A stretch of DNA of 64,000 bases from Gordonia sp. X0973 (GCF_013348785.1 NZ_CP054691.1:3224001-3288000), one strand, 5' to 3'; numbered from the stretch's first letter, positions 35,071-43,347 are shown. Notes: generated by a model not told the origin, from the sequence alone. Made by a program: numbers and translations.

Positions 35071-35559
35071 GTGGCCGTCGACGTCATCATCGAAATCCCC
35101 AAGGGAAGCCGCAACAAGTACGAGGTCGACCATGAAACCGGTCGCGTCTTCCTCGACCGCTACCTGTACACCTCGATGGGGTACCCGGCCGACTACGGCT
35201 TTTTCGAGAACACCCTCGGCGAGGACGGCGACCCGCTCGACGCGCTGGTGCTGCTCCCCGAGTCGGTCTTCCCCGGCTGCACGGTGAAGGCCCGCGTCGT
35301 CGGCATGTACACGATGACCGACGAGGCCGGCGGCGACGACAAGCTGCTCTGCGTCCCGGCCGGCGACGTCCGCTGGGACCACATCCAGGACGTCTCCGAC
35401 GTCAGCAAGTTCGAGCTGGACGCGATCAGCCACTTCTTCGAGCACTACAAGGACCTGGAGCCGGGCAAGGAGGTCACCCCGGGTGGTTGGGTCGGCCGCG
35501 AGCAGGCGCAGAAGGTCCTCGACGAGGCCGTCGAGCGCCTCAAGACCCAGGGCCACTGA
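35071..35559 (+). CDS. ppa: Inorganic pyrophosphatase
   Basis: 162 residues, family I soluble pyrophosphatase. The signature is [10 protein letters not shown], with [21 protein letters not shown] before it. It hydrolyses pyrophosphate and pulls biosynthetic reactions forward. A GTG start with GAGAGGA upstream. Divergent from dacB as Rv3628 is from Rv3627c. It ends at a strong hairpin. Confidence 0.97.
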   Translation: MAVDVIIEIPKGSRNKYEVDHETGRVFLDRYLYTSMGYPADYGFFENTLGEDGDPLDALVLLPESVFPGCTVKARVVGMYTMTDEAGGDDKLLCVPAGDVRWDHIQDVSDVSKFELDAISHFFEHYKDLEPGKEVTPGGWVGREQAQKVLDEAVERLKTQGH

Positions 35560-35569
35560 TCCCGGCCGC

Positions 35570-35639
35570 ACATCGGCTACCGGATTTCACAACTTCTACC
35601 GTTGCTTCGGTAGAAGTTGTGGGTTTTGGTAGCGGATGT
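35570..35639 (+). terminator. Terminator hairpin of ppa
   Basis: Inner arms 35588-35600 and 35609-35621 pair perfectly over 13 bases (CACAACTTCTACC and complement) with an eight-base loop, then GGTTTTGG. Outer segments ACATC/GATGT and CTACC/GGTAG lengthen the stem to about 70 bases in all. The next gene begins 30 bases further on. Confidence 0.8.
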
Positions 35640-35656
35640 CCGTCAGCGCCCCGCGC

Positions 35657-35662
35657 TACGGT
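35657..35662 (+). promoter_or_regulatory. -10 box TACGGT, leaderless promoter of entC
   Basis: TACGGT ends six bases before the GTG at 35669, just after the ppa terminator. No ribosome site precedes the GTG. Confidence 0.45.
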
Positions 35663-35668
35663 GACAAC

Positions 35669-36775
35669 GTGAGTGCAGCACCGACTTTCCTCCTCTCGGG
35701 GGACCCCGGTTCGGTGCGCGGCAGCGGCGTCGCACGTGCGTTTTCCGACGGAGAAGCGGCCGCCGCCGCGTTGCGAGACGGCGGTTGCGCAGCGCTGGTC
35801 GGGGCACTGCCCTTCACCCCGGGCGACCCGGTGGCCCTGTGGGAGCCCGCCGAGCTGATCACCGATCACGACCCGATCCGACCGTCGTGGCCGCAACGCC
35901 GACGTCTTCGAGTCAACGCCGCACGGCCGGAGCCGGCCGAGCACCAGCGTCGCGTCGCAGAACTCGTCTCCCGGATCCGCGCGGGTGAGGCGGGCAAGGT
36001 CGTCCTGGCCCGGGCGCTGGAGATGTCGCTCGAGGAGGACGTGGATCCGCTTGCCCTGGCCGCCGCCTTCGCCCACGGCAACGCCGCACACAACGCCTTC
36101 GCCGTCGCATTGGACGCGGCGGGCGGGTCTCACGCCGGGCAGTGGCTCGTCGGGGCCAGCCCGGAGCTGCTGGTCCGCCGCCGCGGGCCGGAGGTGTTCT
36201 GCCGCCCATACGCGGGCACGATGGCCCGCTCGGACAATCCCGCGGTCGACAAAGAGCGGGCAGAAGCGCTGCGCGGGTCGGCCAAGGATCTCGCCGAGCA
36301 CGCCTTCGTCGTCGACTATCTGCGTGAGCGCCTGGCACCGTTCTGCACCGAGCTCGACATGCCGGCCGAGCCCGTGTTGCTCTCCACCGGGGAGTTGTGG
36401 CACTTGGCGACGCCCATCCGCGCCCGGTTGAAGGACCCCGCCACCACCTCGCTCGACCTCGCCCTCGCGCTGTCCCCCACGCCCGCGCTGTGCGGCACCC
36501 CGAGCGATGTCGCGGCGGCGATGATCGAGCAGTACGAGCGCGACCGCGGCTTCTACGGCGGCGCGGTCGGCTGGAGCAATGCCGACGGCGACGGCGACTG
36601 GGTCGTCGCCATCCGCTGCGTCCTGCTCGACGCCGATCGCCGTCGCGTCACCGCCTGGGCCGGCGGCGGGATCGTCGCCGACTCCGATCCGGCCGCGGAG
36701 CTCGCCGAGACGACCGCGAAGTTCGGCACCGCCCTGCGCGCCTTGGGCGCCGATCCGGCCGTCGCCGACCGGTAG
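35669..36775 (+). CDS. entC: Isochorismate synthase (chorismate-binding family)
   Basis: 368 residues, a single chorismate-utilising enzyme domain. Conserved blocks are GKVVLARALEM, VGASPELLVRR, the CRPYAGTMAR block, LSTGELWHLATPIRARL, PTPALCGTPSDVA and AGGGIVADSDPAAE, the end of the magnesium and chorismate site. It converts chorismate to isochorismate, for either menaquinone or a salicylate/catechol siderophore. M. tuberculosis EntC (Rv3215) is similar but lies elsewhere. No menaquinone or siderophore genes are near, so its pathway is open. A leaderless GTG start is likely. Confidence 0.87.
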   Translation: MSAAPTFLLSGDPGSVRGSGVARAFSDGEAAAAALRDGGCAALVGALPFTPGDPVALWEPAELITDHDPIRPSWPQRRRLRVNAARPEPAEHQRRVAELVSRIRAGEAGKVVLARALEMSLEEDVDPLALAAAFAHGNAAHNAFAVALDAAGGSHAGQWLVGASPELLVRRRGPEVFCRPYAGTMARSDNPAVDKERAEALRGSAKDLAEHAFVVDYLRERLAPFCTELDMPAEPVLLSTGELWHLATPIRARLKDPATTSLDLALALSPTPALCGTPSDVAAAMIEQYERDRGFYGGAVGWSNADGDGDWVVAIRCVLLDADRRRVTAWAGGGIVADSDPAAELAETTAKFGTALRALGADPAVADR

Positions 36776-36799
36776 TCCCAGCGCCTGCCCGTTGTCCTA

Positions 36800-36829
36800 A
36801 ACTGTCAAATACTTGGCCTGAACTGTCAA
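36800..36829. repeat. Paired AACTGTCAA direct repeat before the DUF1254 gene
   Basis: AACTGTCAA occurs at 36800-36808 and 36821-36829, 21 bases apart, two helical turns. A reversed relative (ACAGTTGA) lies at about 36853-36860. This could be a regulator site for the lipoprotein gene starting at 36889. Confidence 0.4.
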
Positions 36830-36888
36830 TACGCCCGACCTCCTCATCCGCCACAGTTGACCCAGACCGCAACGGCAGGAGAAGACAC

Positions 36889-38337
36889 ATGGGCTCGTCG
36901 CACCACTCACCTCGGCGCATTCGCCGACTGTCCGCCATCGGCATCGCCGGAGTCACCTTGGTCGTGGCCGCCTGTTCGACGTCGACTCCCGCACCGTCCT
37001 CGCCCGGCACGGTCTCGGCCGCCGAGGCCGCCAGTATCGCCGAGGCGGCCTACATCTACGGCTATCCCCTCGTCACGGTCGACATGACTCGACGCGTCCT
37101 GACCAACGTCGCCGAACCGGCGGGCACACGAGCGCCGATGAATCAGCTGGTGCGGATGCGCCAGTACCCGACCGCGGCCTTCCGCGATGTCACCGCCCCC
37201 AACGCCGACACCCTCTACACCACCGGCTTCGTCGACGTCGCCAAGGAGCCCTGGCTGCTCACCCTTCCCGACGCCAACGACCGGTACTACTTGTTCCCGA
37301 TGCTCGACGGGTACACGAATGTGTTTCAGTCGCCGGGCAAGCGCACGACGGGGACCGGTCGGCAAACGTATGCGATCACCGGCCCCGATTGGAAGGGCAC
37401 GCTGCCCGACGGCGTCAAGGAGTACAAGTCGCCGACCTCGATGGTCTGGCTGCTGGGCCGGATCTACTGCAACGGCACACCGGAGGACTACGCCGCGGTG
37501 CACAAAATGCAGGACGAGATCACGCTGGTCCCACTGAGCTCCTACGGGAAGCCCTATACCCCGGAGCCCGGCACGGTCGATCCCGCCGTCGATATGAGGA
37601 CACCGGTCCGCGACCAGGTCAACAACCTGTCTGTCGAGGACTTCTTCACCAGGTTGGCCGCCTTGATGAAGAACAATCCGCCGACCGCGGCAGACAAGCC
37701 GATCGTCGAGAAGATGGCGAAGATCGGCCTCGAACCCGGCAAGCCGTTCGACATAGCCAAACTCGGTGCCGATGCGGCCGGCGCCCTGCGTTCGGTCCCC
37801 AAGACGGCGCTCGCCGCGATCGTCGCGCATTTCGCCCAGCTCGACACGATCAACGGGTGGAAGTTCTCCACCCAGACCGGTCAGTACGGAACCGACTACC
37901 TGCAGCGCGCCTCCATCACCTACGTGGGTCTCGGTGCGAATCTGCCGCAGGATGCCATCTACCCAACCTCCGACGCCGACAACACCGGGCAGGCCTATGA
38001 CGGCGCCCACCGCTACACACTGCGCTTCGGCAAGGGGCAGCTGCCTCCGGTGAACGCATTCTGGTCGTTGACGATGTACGACGCGGGCTACTTCTTCGTT
38101 GCCAACCCGCTCAACCGTTACACGCTGAGCCAACGAGACAAGCTCACGCCGAACCCGGACGGGTCCATCGATCTGTACCTGCAGCACGAGAATCCCGGAG
38201 CCCAGCGGGAGGCGAACTGGTTGCCCGCACCGAGCGGCCGATTCAACCTGATGCTGCGCCTGTATTGGCCCAAGACCAACTCACCGTCGATCCTCGACGG
38301 CACCTGGAAACCGCCCGCGGTGACACGAACAGATTGA
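36889..38337 (+). CDS. DUF1254/DUF1214 lipoprotein
   Basis: 482 residues. A lipoprotein signal peptide ends in the lipobox VVAAC near residue 29, so it is anchored to the outer face of the membrane. DUF1254 follows from EAAYIYGYPLVTVDMTRRV with MNQLVRMRQYP and APNADTLYTTGFVDVAKEPW, then DUF1214 near the C-terminus with NAFWSLTMYDAGYFFVANPLNRYTLSQ-type sequence. The family is widespread in actinobacteria with unknown function. The ATG has CAGGAGAAG upstream. It is convergent with metZ, 16 bases apart. Confidence 0.9.
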   Translation: MGSSHHSPRRIRRLSAIGIAGVTLVVAACSTSTPAPSSPGTVSAAEAASIAEAAYIYGYPLVTVDMTRRVLTNVAEPAGTRAPMNQLVRMRQYPTAAFRDVTAPNADTLYTTGFVDVAKEPWLLTLPDANDRYYLFPMLDGYTNVFQSPGKRTTGTGRQTYAITGPDWKGTLPDGVKEYKSPTSMVWLLGRIYCNGTPEDYAAVHKMQDEITLVPLSSYGKPYTPEPGTVDPAVDMRTPVRDQVNNLSVEDFFTRLAALMKNNPPTAADKPIVEKMAKIGLEPGKPFDIAKLGADAAGALRSVPKTALAAIVAHFAQLDTINGWKFSTQTGQYGTDYLQRASITYVGLGANLPQDAIYPTSDADNTGQAYDGAHRYTLRFGKGQLPPVNAFWSLTMYDAGYFFVANPLNRYTLSQRDKLTPNPDGSIDLYLQHENPGAQREANWLPAPSGRFNLMLRLYWPKTNSPSILDGTWKPPAVTRTD

Positions 38338-38353
38338 GGGAGCGGAAGAAGGA

Positions 38354-39562
38354 CTAACCGAGGGCCTGGTCGAGATCGGCGATCAGGTCCTCGGTGTTCT
38401 CCAGGCCGATGGAGATGCGCACCACCGAGTCGGTGATGCCGACCGCGGCGCGGCCCTCCGGCCCCATCGCGCGGTGGGTCGTCGTCGCCGGGTGCGTGGT
38501 GAGGGTCTTGGCGTCGCCGAGGTTGTTGGAGATCTTGACGACGCGCAGCTTGTTGAGGACCTCGAAGACGCGCTCCTTGCCCTTCTTGTCCGCGGTGTCG
38601 GCGATCTCGTAGGTGACCACGGTCCCGCCGGCCGACATCTGCTTGCGCGCCAGGTCGTACTGCGGGTGCGACGGCAGATACGGGTACTTGGTCCACGCGA
38701 CGCGCTTGTCGTCATCGAGGAACTGCGCGACCTTCAGCGCCGAGGCGACCGAGGCGTCGACCCGCAACCGCATGGTCTCCAGGCCCTTGAGCAGCGTCCA
38801 CGCGTTGAACGGGCTCAATGCCGGCCCGGTGTGGCGCATCAGGTTCTGCACCGGGCCCATGACGAACTCCTCGGTGCCGAGGATGGCCCCGCCCATGACC
38901 CGGCCCTGCCCGTCCATGTGCTTGGTCGCCGAGTACACGACGACGTCGGCGCCCAGGTCGAATCCGCGCTGCAGCAGCGGGGTGGCGAAGACGTTGTCCA
39001 AGACCACCTTGGCGCCCGCCGCATGAGCGAGTTCGCAGACCGCGGCCACGTCGACGAGGGTCTGCATCGGGTTGGCCGGCGTCTCGAAGAAGACGGCCGT
39101 CGTCGGCACCGACAGCGCCTCCTCCCACTGCTGCAGGTCCTCCCCGTCGACGAAGACGGTCTCGATGCCCCAGCGCGGCAGGATCTCGTTGCAGATGACG
39201 AAGCAGGAGCCGAACAGGCTGCGCGCGGCGACCAGCCGGTCGCCCGCCTTCAGGATCGCGCCGAGCGCGACGAACACGGCCGCCATGCCGCTTCCGGTGG
39301 CGAAGCAGGCCTCGGCGCCGTCGAGCAGCCGCAGCCGCTCCTGGAACATCGCGACCGTCGGATTCCCATAGCGGGAGTAGACGAACCGCTCCTCCTCGCC
39401 GGTGAAGGCGCGCTCGGCGGAATCCGCCGAGTCGAAGACGTAGCCGCTGGTCAGATACAGCGCTTCGGAGGTCTCCTGGAACTGCGATCGCGCCACCCCG
39501 CCCTGCACCGCGACGGTGTCGAACCCCACGTCGGGTGGCAGCTCACCGAATATGTCGTTCAC
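38354..39562 (-). CDS. metZ: O-succinylhomoserine sulfhydrylase
   Basis: 402 residues, PLP-dependent Cys/Met metabolism family. SRYGNPTVAMFQERL, GSGMAAV and the cofactor lysine in VVYSATKHMDGQGRV are clear. It forms homocysteine from O-succinylhomoserine (or acetyl ester) and sulfide. The neighbour just upstream is a rhodanese gene, as in M. tuberculosis (Rv0390 then metZ Rv0391); 23 bases separate them. The close pairing suggests a link with sulfur supply. Confidence 0.92.
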   Translation of the reverse strand: MNDIFGELPPDVGFDTVAVQGGVARSQFQETSEALYLTSGYVFDSADSAERAFTGEEERFVYSRYGNPTVAMFQERLRLLDGAEACFATGSGMAAVFVALGAILKAGDRLVAARSLFGSCFVICNEILPRWGIETVFVDGEDLQQWEEALSVPTTAVFFETPANPMQTLVDVAAVCELAHAAGAKVVLDNVFATPLLQRGFDLGADVVVYSATKHMDGQGRVMGGAILGTEEFVMGPVQNLMRHTGPALSPFNAWTLLKGLETMRLRVDASVASALKVAQFLDDDKRVAWTKYPYLPSHPQYDLARKQMSAGGTVVTYEIADTADKKGKERVFEVLNKLRVVKISNNLGDAKTLTTHPATTTHRAMGPEGRAAVGITDSVVRISIGLENTEDLIADLDQALG

Positions 39563-39585
39563 TTATCGCTCCTCTTCGATGGCTG

Positions 39586-40005
39586 TCAGGACTGGCGCCA
39601 CGGCAGGTTCTGTGCCCGCCAGCCCTGGCCGCCGCGGTGGTCGTTCTCGTCGAGATGCCCCTCGAAGCCGTCGAGGATGTTGAACGCCTGGGCGATCCCG
39701 GCCGCGGTCGCGGCCTGCGCGGCACCGATCGACCGATGCCCCGAGCGGCAGATGAACAGCACCCGGTTGTCGTCGGTGATGCCCGCGTCGCGCAGCTGCT
39801 CGACGAACCGCGGGTTGGGCGTGCCCGACGGGAAGGTGGTCCACTCGACGAAGACGGTGCGCTTCTCGATGACTTCGAGGTCGGGCACGCCGACGAAGTT
39901 CCATTCGGCCTGCGTGCGACAGTCGACGAGGACAGTGTTCTCGTCGTTCTCCAGCAGCTCCCAGGCCTCGGTGGGGCTCACGTCCCCGGCATATCCCTGA
40001 GTCAT
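39586..40005 (-). CDS. Rhodanese-domain sulfurtransferase (Rv0390-like)
   Basis: 139 residues, one complete rhodanese domain. The active loop is FICRSGHRS, with catalytic cysteine and the arginine two places from the end; VDCRTQAEWNFVGVPDL opens the domain. It can carry persulfide sulfur. The ATG overlaps the stop of the NTF2-like gene by one base (TGATG), and metZ follows, so the three form an operon. Confidence 0.88.
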   Translation of the reverse strand: MTQGYAGDVSPTEAWELLENDENTVLVDCRTQAEWNFVGVPDLEVIEKRTVFVEWTTFPSGTPNPRFVEQLRDAGITDDNRVLFICRSGHRSIGAAQAATAAGIAQAFNILDGFEGHLDENDHRGGQGWRAQNLPWRQS

Positions 40006-40472
40006 CAGCACACCTTCCAGTTGCCGCCCTGGTGGACCAGGGTGGTGGGCGTCGCCGTCGTCGCGTCGCCCTTCTTCGCGTGTCGCACATGCACGGTCGC
40101 CGTCGCGCTGTCGCCCTTGATGACGACGTCGGTGATCGACGGGATCTCGACGGCACCGTTCTCCTCGGCCGACCGCCGGTTCACCGAGATGAACTCCGCC
40201 TGCGACGGGGTCTTCGCCGCGCACGTCGCGCCGGCGAAGCGGTTGTAGTCCAGGGCGTTAGCGGCACTGAAGTGCGCGTCGATGGCGCTGCGCACCGCGA
40301 AATCGGGGCTGCTGCGATCCGGACCCGGCCGGGAGAGCACGCCAATTAAAATCACGCTGACTAAAACCGCGACGACGGCCAGTGCGGCGACGATCGGCCA
40401 CCTCGTCGGGGCGTCGCGCTCATCCAACTCGTCCGTCAATCGGCCCAAGTCATCGTCGGGGGAATCCGCCAC
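40005..40472 (-). CDS. Membrane-anchored NTF2-like protein
   Basis: 155 residues. A short cytoplasmic acidic N-terminus (DSPDDDLGRLTDELDERD) precedes one transmembrane helix (about 25-48), then a C-terminal domain that starts VRSAIDAHFSAANALDYNRFAGATC and ends GGNWKVC, the alpha-beta pattern of small NTF2-like or DUF4878-type domains. Function unknown. The gene at 52434 has the same plan. The GTG at 40472 is eight bases after TATACT. Confidence 0.7.
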   Translation of the reverse strand: MADSPDDDLGRLTDELDERDAPTRWPIVAALAVVAVLVSVILIGVLSRPGPDRSSPDFAVRSAIDAHFSAANALDYNRFAGATCAAKTPSQAEFISVNRRSAEENGAVEIPSITDVVIKGDSATATVHVRHAKKGDATTATPTTLVHQGGNWKVC

Positions 40473-40480
40473 AACGATCC

Positions 40481-40486
40481 AGTATA
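40481..40486 (-). promoter_or_regulatory. -10 box TATACT, promoter of the NTF2-rhodanese-metZ operon
   Basis: On the minus strand TATACT, close to the bacterial consensus, ends eight bases before the GTG at 40472. A leaderless or near-leaderless transcript is expected. Confidence 0.6.
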
Positions 40487-40509
40487 TGGCCGCGCAGGTC
40501 AACACCCGA

Positions 40510-40527
40510 AGTGAGGCGAACCTCACT
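40510..40527. promoter_or_regulatory. AGTGAGG-CGAA-CCTCACT palindrome upstream of fprA, DtxR-like
   Basis: A perfect 7-bp inverted repeat with a 4-base spacer in the divergent region before fprA. The 14 inner bases match the right part of the DtxR/IdeR consensus (TTAGGCTAACCTAA) at 11 of 14 places, the left part poorly. Iron control is a possibility, not shown. Confidence 0.5.
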
Positions 40528-40568
40528 GCACGCACCGGGCCGCATTTTGGCGGGCGGTGGCAAGGACA

Positions 40569-40574
40569 TACCGT
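40569..40574 (+). promoter_or_regulatory. -10 box TACCGT, leaderless promoter of fprA
   Basis: TACCGT ends seven bases before the ATG at 40582. Confidence 0.45.
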
Positions 40575-40581
40575 AGATGTC

Positions 40582-41973
40582 ATGAGCGAGGAAAACCGCG
40601 CGCTGCGCGTTGCCATCGTCGGCGCCGGGCCGGCCGGCATCTATGCCGCCGATGCCCTGATGAAGCACGACGACCTGGCCGACCGCGGCGTCAGCATCGA
40701 CCTGTACGAGCGCATGCCGGCCCCCTTCGGCCTCATCCGCTACGGCGTGGCTCCCGACCACCCGCGCATCAAGGGCATCATCACCGCCTTGCACAAGGTG
40801 CTCGACAAGCCGCAGATCCGCCTGTTGGGCAACATCGACTACGGCACCGACATCACGCTCGAGGACCTGAAGAACCACTACGACGCGGTGATCTTCTCCA
40901 CCGGCGCCACCGACGACCGCGGCCTCAACATCCCCGGCGTCGACCTCGAGCGCAGCTACGGCGCCGCCCAGTTCGTCGCCTGGTACGACGGCCACCCCGA
41001 CTTCCCGCGCACCTGGCCGCTGGACGAGGAGAAGGTCGCGGTCATCGGCGTCGGCAACGTCGCCCTCGACGTCGCGCGCGTGCTCGCGAAGACCGGCGAC
41101 GAGCTGCTGCCCACCGAGATCCCGGCCAACGTCTACGAGGGCCTCAAGGCGAACAAGGCCGTCGAGGTCCACGTCTTCGGACGCCGCGGCCCGGCCCAGG
41201 CGAAGTTCACCCCGCTCGAACTCAAGGAGCTTGACCACTCCCCCAATATCGAGGTCATCGTCAACCCCGAGGACATCGAGTACGACGAGGGTTCGGCCGT
41301 CGCCCGGCGCAGCTCCAAGATCACCGACCAGGTCGCGACGATCATCGAGAACTATGCGATCCGCGAGCCGAAGCAGGGCGCGATCCACAAGCTCTTCCTG
41401 CACTTCTTCGAGAACCCCGTCGAGATCCTCGGCGAGGACGGGAAGGTCGTCGGGCTGCGCACCGAGCGCACCGAACTCGACGGCACCGGCAACGTGCAGC
41501 CCACCGGCCGCACCACCGACTGGGATGTCACCGCCATCTACCGCGCGGTCGGCTACCTCTCGGACAACCTGCCGCAGATTCCGTTCGACACCAACGCCGG
41601 CGTCATCCCCAACGAGGCGGGCCGCATCTTCGACGAGGGCGCCCACCTGACCGGCCTGTACACGACCGGCTGGGTCAAGCGCGGCCCGGTCGGCCTGATC
41701 GGCCACACCAAGGGCGACGCGAACGAGACCGTCGACTGCATCGTCGAGGACATGAAGAACGACAGCCTCGGCACGCCGACCGATGCCTCCGAAGAGGCGA
41801 TCATCGCCCTGCTGGAGGAGCGCAGCATCCCGTTCACGACCTGGGACGGCTGGTACCGCCTCGACGAGCACGAGCGCTCATTGGGCGCCGCCGAGGGTCG
41901 CGAGCGCATCAAGGTCGTCGAGCGCGAGGACATGCTCGCCGCCTCCGAGCCGGACAAGGTCCGCAAGGCATGA
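40582..41973 (+). CDS. fprA: NADPH-ferredoxin reductase FprA
   Basis: 463 residues, adrenodoxin-reductase type flavoprotein. The FAD site is VAIVGAGPAGIYAADAL near residue 10, the NADPH site VIGVGNVALDVARVLA in the middle, and the C-terminal GWVKRGPVGLIGHTKGDANETV is characteristic of FprA. It passes electrons from NADPH to ferredoxins serving cytochrome P450s and other oxidases. The ATG is preceded by a -10 box but no ribosome site; the longer reading from 40282 has no such support. It is monocistronic and ends in a strong terminator. Confidence 0.93.
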   Translation: MSEENRALRVAIVGAGPAGIYAADALMKHDDLADRGVSIDLYERMPAPFGLIRYGVAPDHPRIKGIITALHKVLDKPQIRLLGNIDYGTDITLEDLKNHYDAVIFSTGATDDRGLNIPGVDLERSYGAAQFVAWYDGHPDFPRTWPLDEEKVAVIGVGNVALDVARVLAKTGDELLPTEIPANVYEGLKANKAVEVHVFGRRGPAQAKFTPLELKELDHSPNIEVIVNPEDIEYDEGSAVARRSSKITDQVATIIENYAIREPKQGAIHKLFLHFFENPVEILGEDGKVVGLRTERTELDGTGNVQPTGRTTDWDVTAIYRAVGYLSDNLPQIPFDTNAGVIPNEAGRIFDEGAHLTGLYTTGWVKRGPVGLIGHTKGDANETVDCIVEDMKNDSLGTPTDASEEAIIALLEERSIPFTTWDGWYRLDEHERSLGAAEGRERIKVVEREDMLAASEPDKVRKA

Positions 41974-41985
41974 TCGGCCGGGTGT

Positions 41986-42052
41986 AAACCCCGCAGTTAT
42001 GGACAGACCCAGCACCTCTGAGGTGCTGGGTCTGTCCAGTTCTGTCGGGTTT
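41986..42052. terminator. Long two-tier hairpin terminator, copy 2 of a repeated form
   Basis: Inner arms 42001-42017 and 42021-42037 pair over 17 bases (GGACAGACCCAGCACCT with its complement) around a three-base loop. An outer stem AAACCC/GGGTTT with CAG/CTG encloses it. Architecture and several words match the terminator at 17929-17999, with changed bases on both arms. Confidence 0.8.
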
Positions 42053-42068
42053 GCGACCGGCTGGGCGC

Positions 42069-42563
42069 TTAGGACGAGCCCGCGGGCGGGGGCACGTTCG
42101 GGTTCGCCGGGCGCTGGATGTCGGTGCGCCAGAAGCCGAAGTTATTGCCCAGGTCGTCGTAGGTGTCACCCCAGGTGTAGCCGCTGATCGACGTCGGGAC
42201 ACATCCGGTCCAGCGCGTCTCGATCGGCCGCTGCCACCGCTTGGTCTTGTTGTTCCAGTGCGACATCGACTGGCCGGGCTTGATCTCGCGCACGGTGACG
42301 CGCGGACCGTTGATCTCCTGCAGGGTCACGTTGCGCATGGTGGTCCCGCCGATGTTGACGACGGTCATCCAGCGCACCTGGTACCACAGGTTGTTCCACG
42401 TCGACCCCTTCTGGCCGAAGTGGCATTCGATACCGCCGCGAATCTGCAGCTCTCCCGGGCTCGCGGCCTGGGCGGGTGCGGCGACGGCGGCGGATACGGC
42501 CATCGTGGTGGATGCGGCAGCGGCGATCAGTCCTGCACGCCAGTTGGCCTTCGTATTACGCAT
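42069..42563 (-). CDS. Small secreted protein of unknown function
   Basis: 164 residues with a signal peptide: basic MRNTKANWR, an Ala-rich core, cleavage after AQA near residue 34. The mature 130 residues are rich in tryptophan and asparagine (HFGQKGSTWNNLWYQVRWM) with two cysteines (IECHF, TGCVP) that may pair, and end in a proline-rich tail. Unrecognised family. The ATG has AGGAGG ten bases upstream. It is convergent with fprA across the terminator. Confidence 0.72.
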   Translation of the reverse strand: MRNTKANWRAGLIAAAASTTMAVSAAVAAPAQAASPGELQIRGGIECHFGQKGSTWNNLWYQVRWMTVVNIGGTTMRNVTLQEINGPRVTVREIKPGQSMSHWNNKTKRWQRPIETRWTGCVPTSISGYTWGDTYDDLGNNFGFWRTDIQRPANPNVPPPAGSS

Positions 42564-42707
42564 GGCTTCATTGCCTCCTGGTTCAGCGTTACGACGACCG
42601 TCTCGGCGCGGCCGCTCATCAAGTCTTTCGGTGCGCGGATCGGCAGCGTTAGCCGCTTCAGAGCATGCCCAGCATTCTGGCAGCCGACCCGCAGGATCGA
42701 GCCCCGG

Positions 42708-42713
42708 TAATAT
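42708..42713 (+). promoter_or_regulatory. -10 box TAATAT, leaderless promoter of the CHAP gene
   Basis: TAATAT ends eight bases before the ATG at 42722; no ribosome site is present. Confidence 0.5.
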
Positions 42714-42721
42714 TGGGCGCC

Positions 42722-43330
42722 ATGCGCTCAGAGAAAACCGCCCGTCGCCGTTGGTTCTGGTCGGGCACCGCCCTGATCACCGCCCTGCTCGTCGGCCTCG
42801 GCATCGTCGGGTGGCAGCAGGCGCGCCGCGACGAGGGTTCGCCGCTGGCCGGTATCTGGCCCGCCTCCCGCCCGACCTTCCCCGCCACCGACCCGGGCCT
42901 CTCCCCGACGCGGGTCCGCATCCTGAACGTGTTGCGCGGCGAATACGAGCACACCCGTCCCACCGAGGAGTACACGCAGGGCGTCAAAGAGGCGTGGTGT
43001 GCGGACTTCGTCAGTTGGACGCAGCGCCGCGCCGGGGTGACGCTGCGCAACCCGAACACGGGCTCGTGGCGCATCCCCGGCGTCGCGACGCTGACCGAGT
43101 ACTACCAGTCCGTCGGCCGCTTCCACGGGCCCGACTACCGGCCGAAGCCGGGCGACGTGGTGCTCTACTCCCCGCCGAACCGGTTCAAGCAGCACACCAA
43201 CACCGTCATCGCGGTGAACGGCGACCACGTCACGACCCTCGGCGGCAACGAGCCGCCCAACGGCATCAGCATCAACGGTTACGACCTCTCGACCGTGAAG
43301 GGCATCGTCGGATACGGGAGCCCGCGCTAG
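42722..43330 (+). CDS. CHAP-domain cell-wall amidase/peptidase
   Basis: 202 residues. An N-terminal signal anchor (about residues 10-30) is followed by a CHAP domain: catalytic cysteine in EAWCADFVSW near residue 98, GDVVLYSP, and histidine in FKQHTNTVIAVNG. CHAP enzymes cut peptidoglycan or its peptides. Its single-domain, membrane-tethered form suggests local wall remodelling. The ATG at 42722 is set by the -10 box; an earlier in-frame ATG at 42665 is rejected. Confidence 0.85.
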   Translation: MRSEKTARRRWFWSGTALITALLVGLGIVGWQQARRDEGSPLAGIWPASRPTFPATDPGLSPTRVRILNVLRGEYEHTRPTEEYTQGVKEAWCADFVSWTQRRAGVTLRNPNTGSWRIPGVATLTEYYQSVGRFHGPDYRPKPGDVVLYSPPNRFKQHTNTVIAVNGDHVTTLGGNEPPNGISINGYDLSTVKGIVGYGSPR

Positions 43331-43347
43331 ACCCGACGGCCGACCCG

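Noticed and set aside
40282-40581. 100-residue N-terminal extension of FprA
   Set aside because: It is antisense to the NTF2-like gene, runs through both promoters and precedes the normal FAD-motif start.
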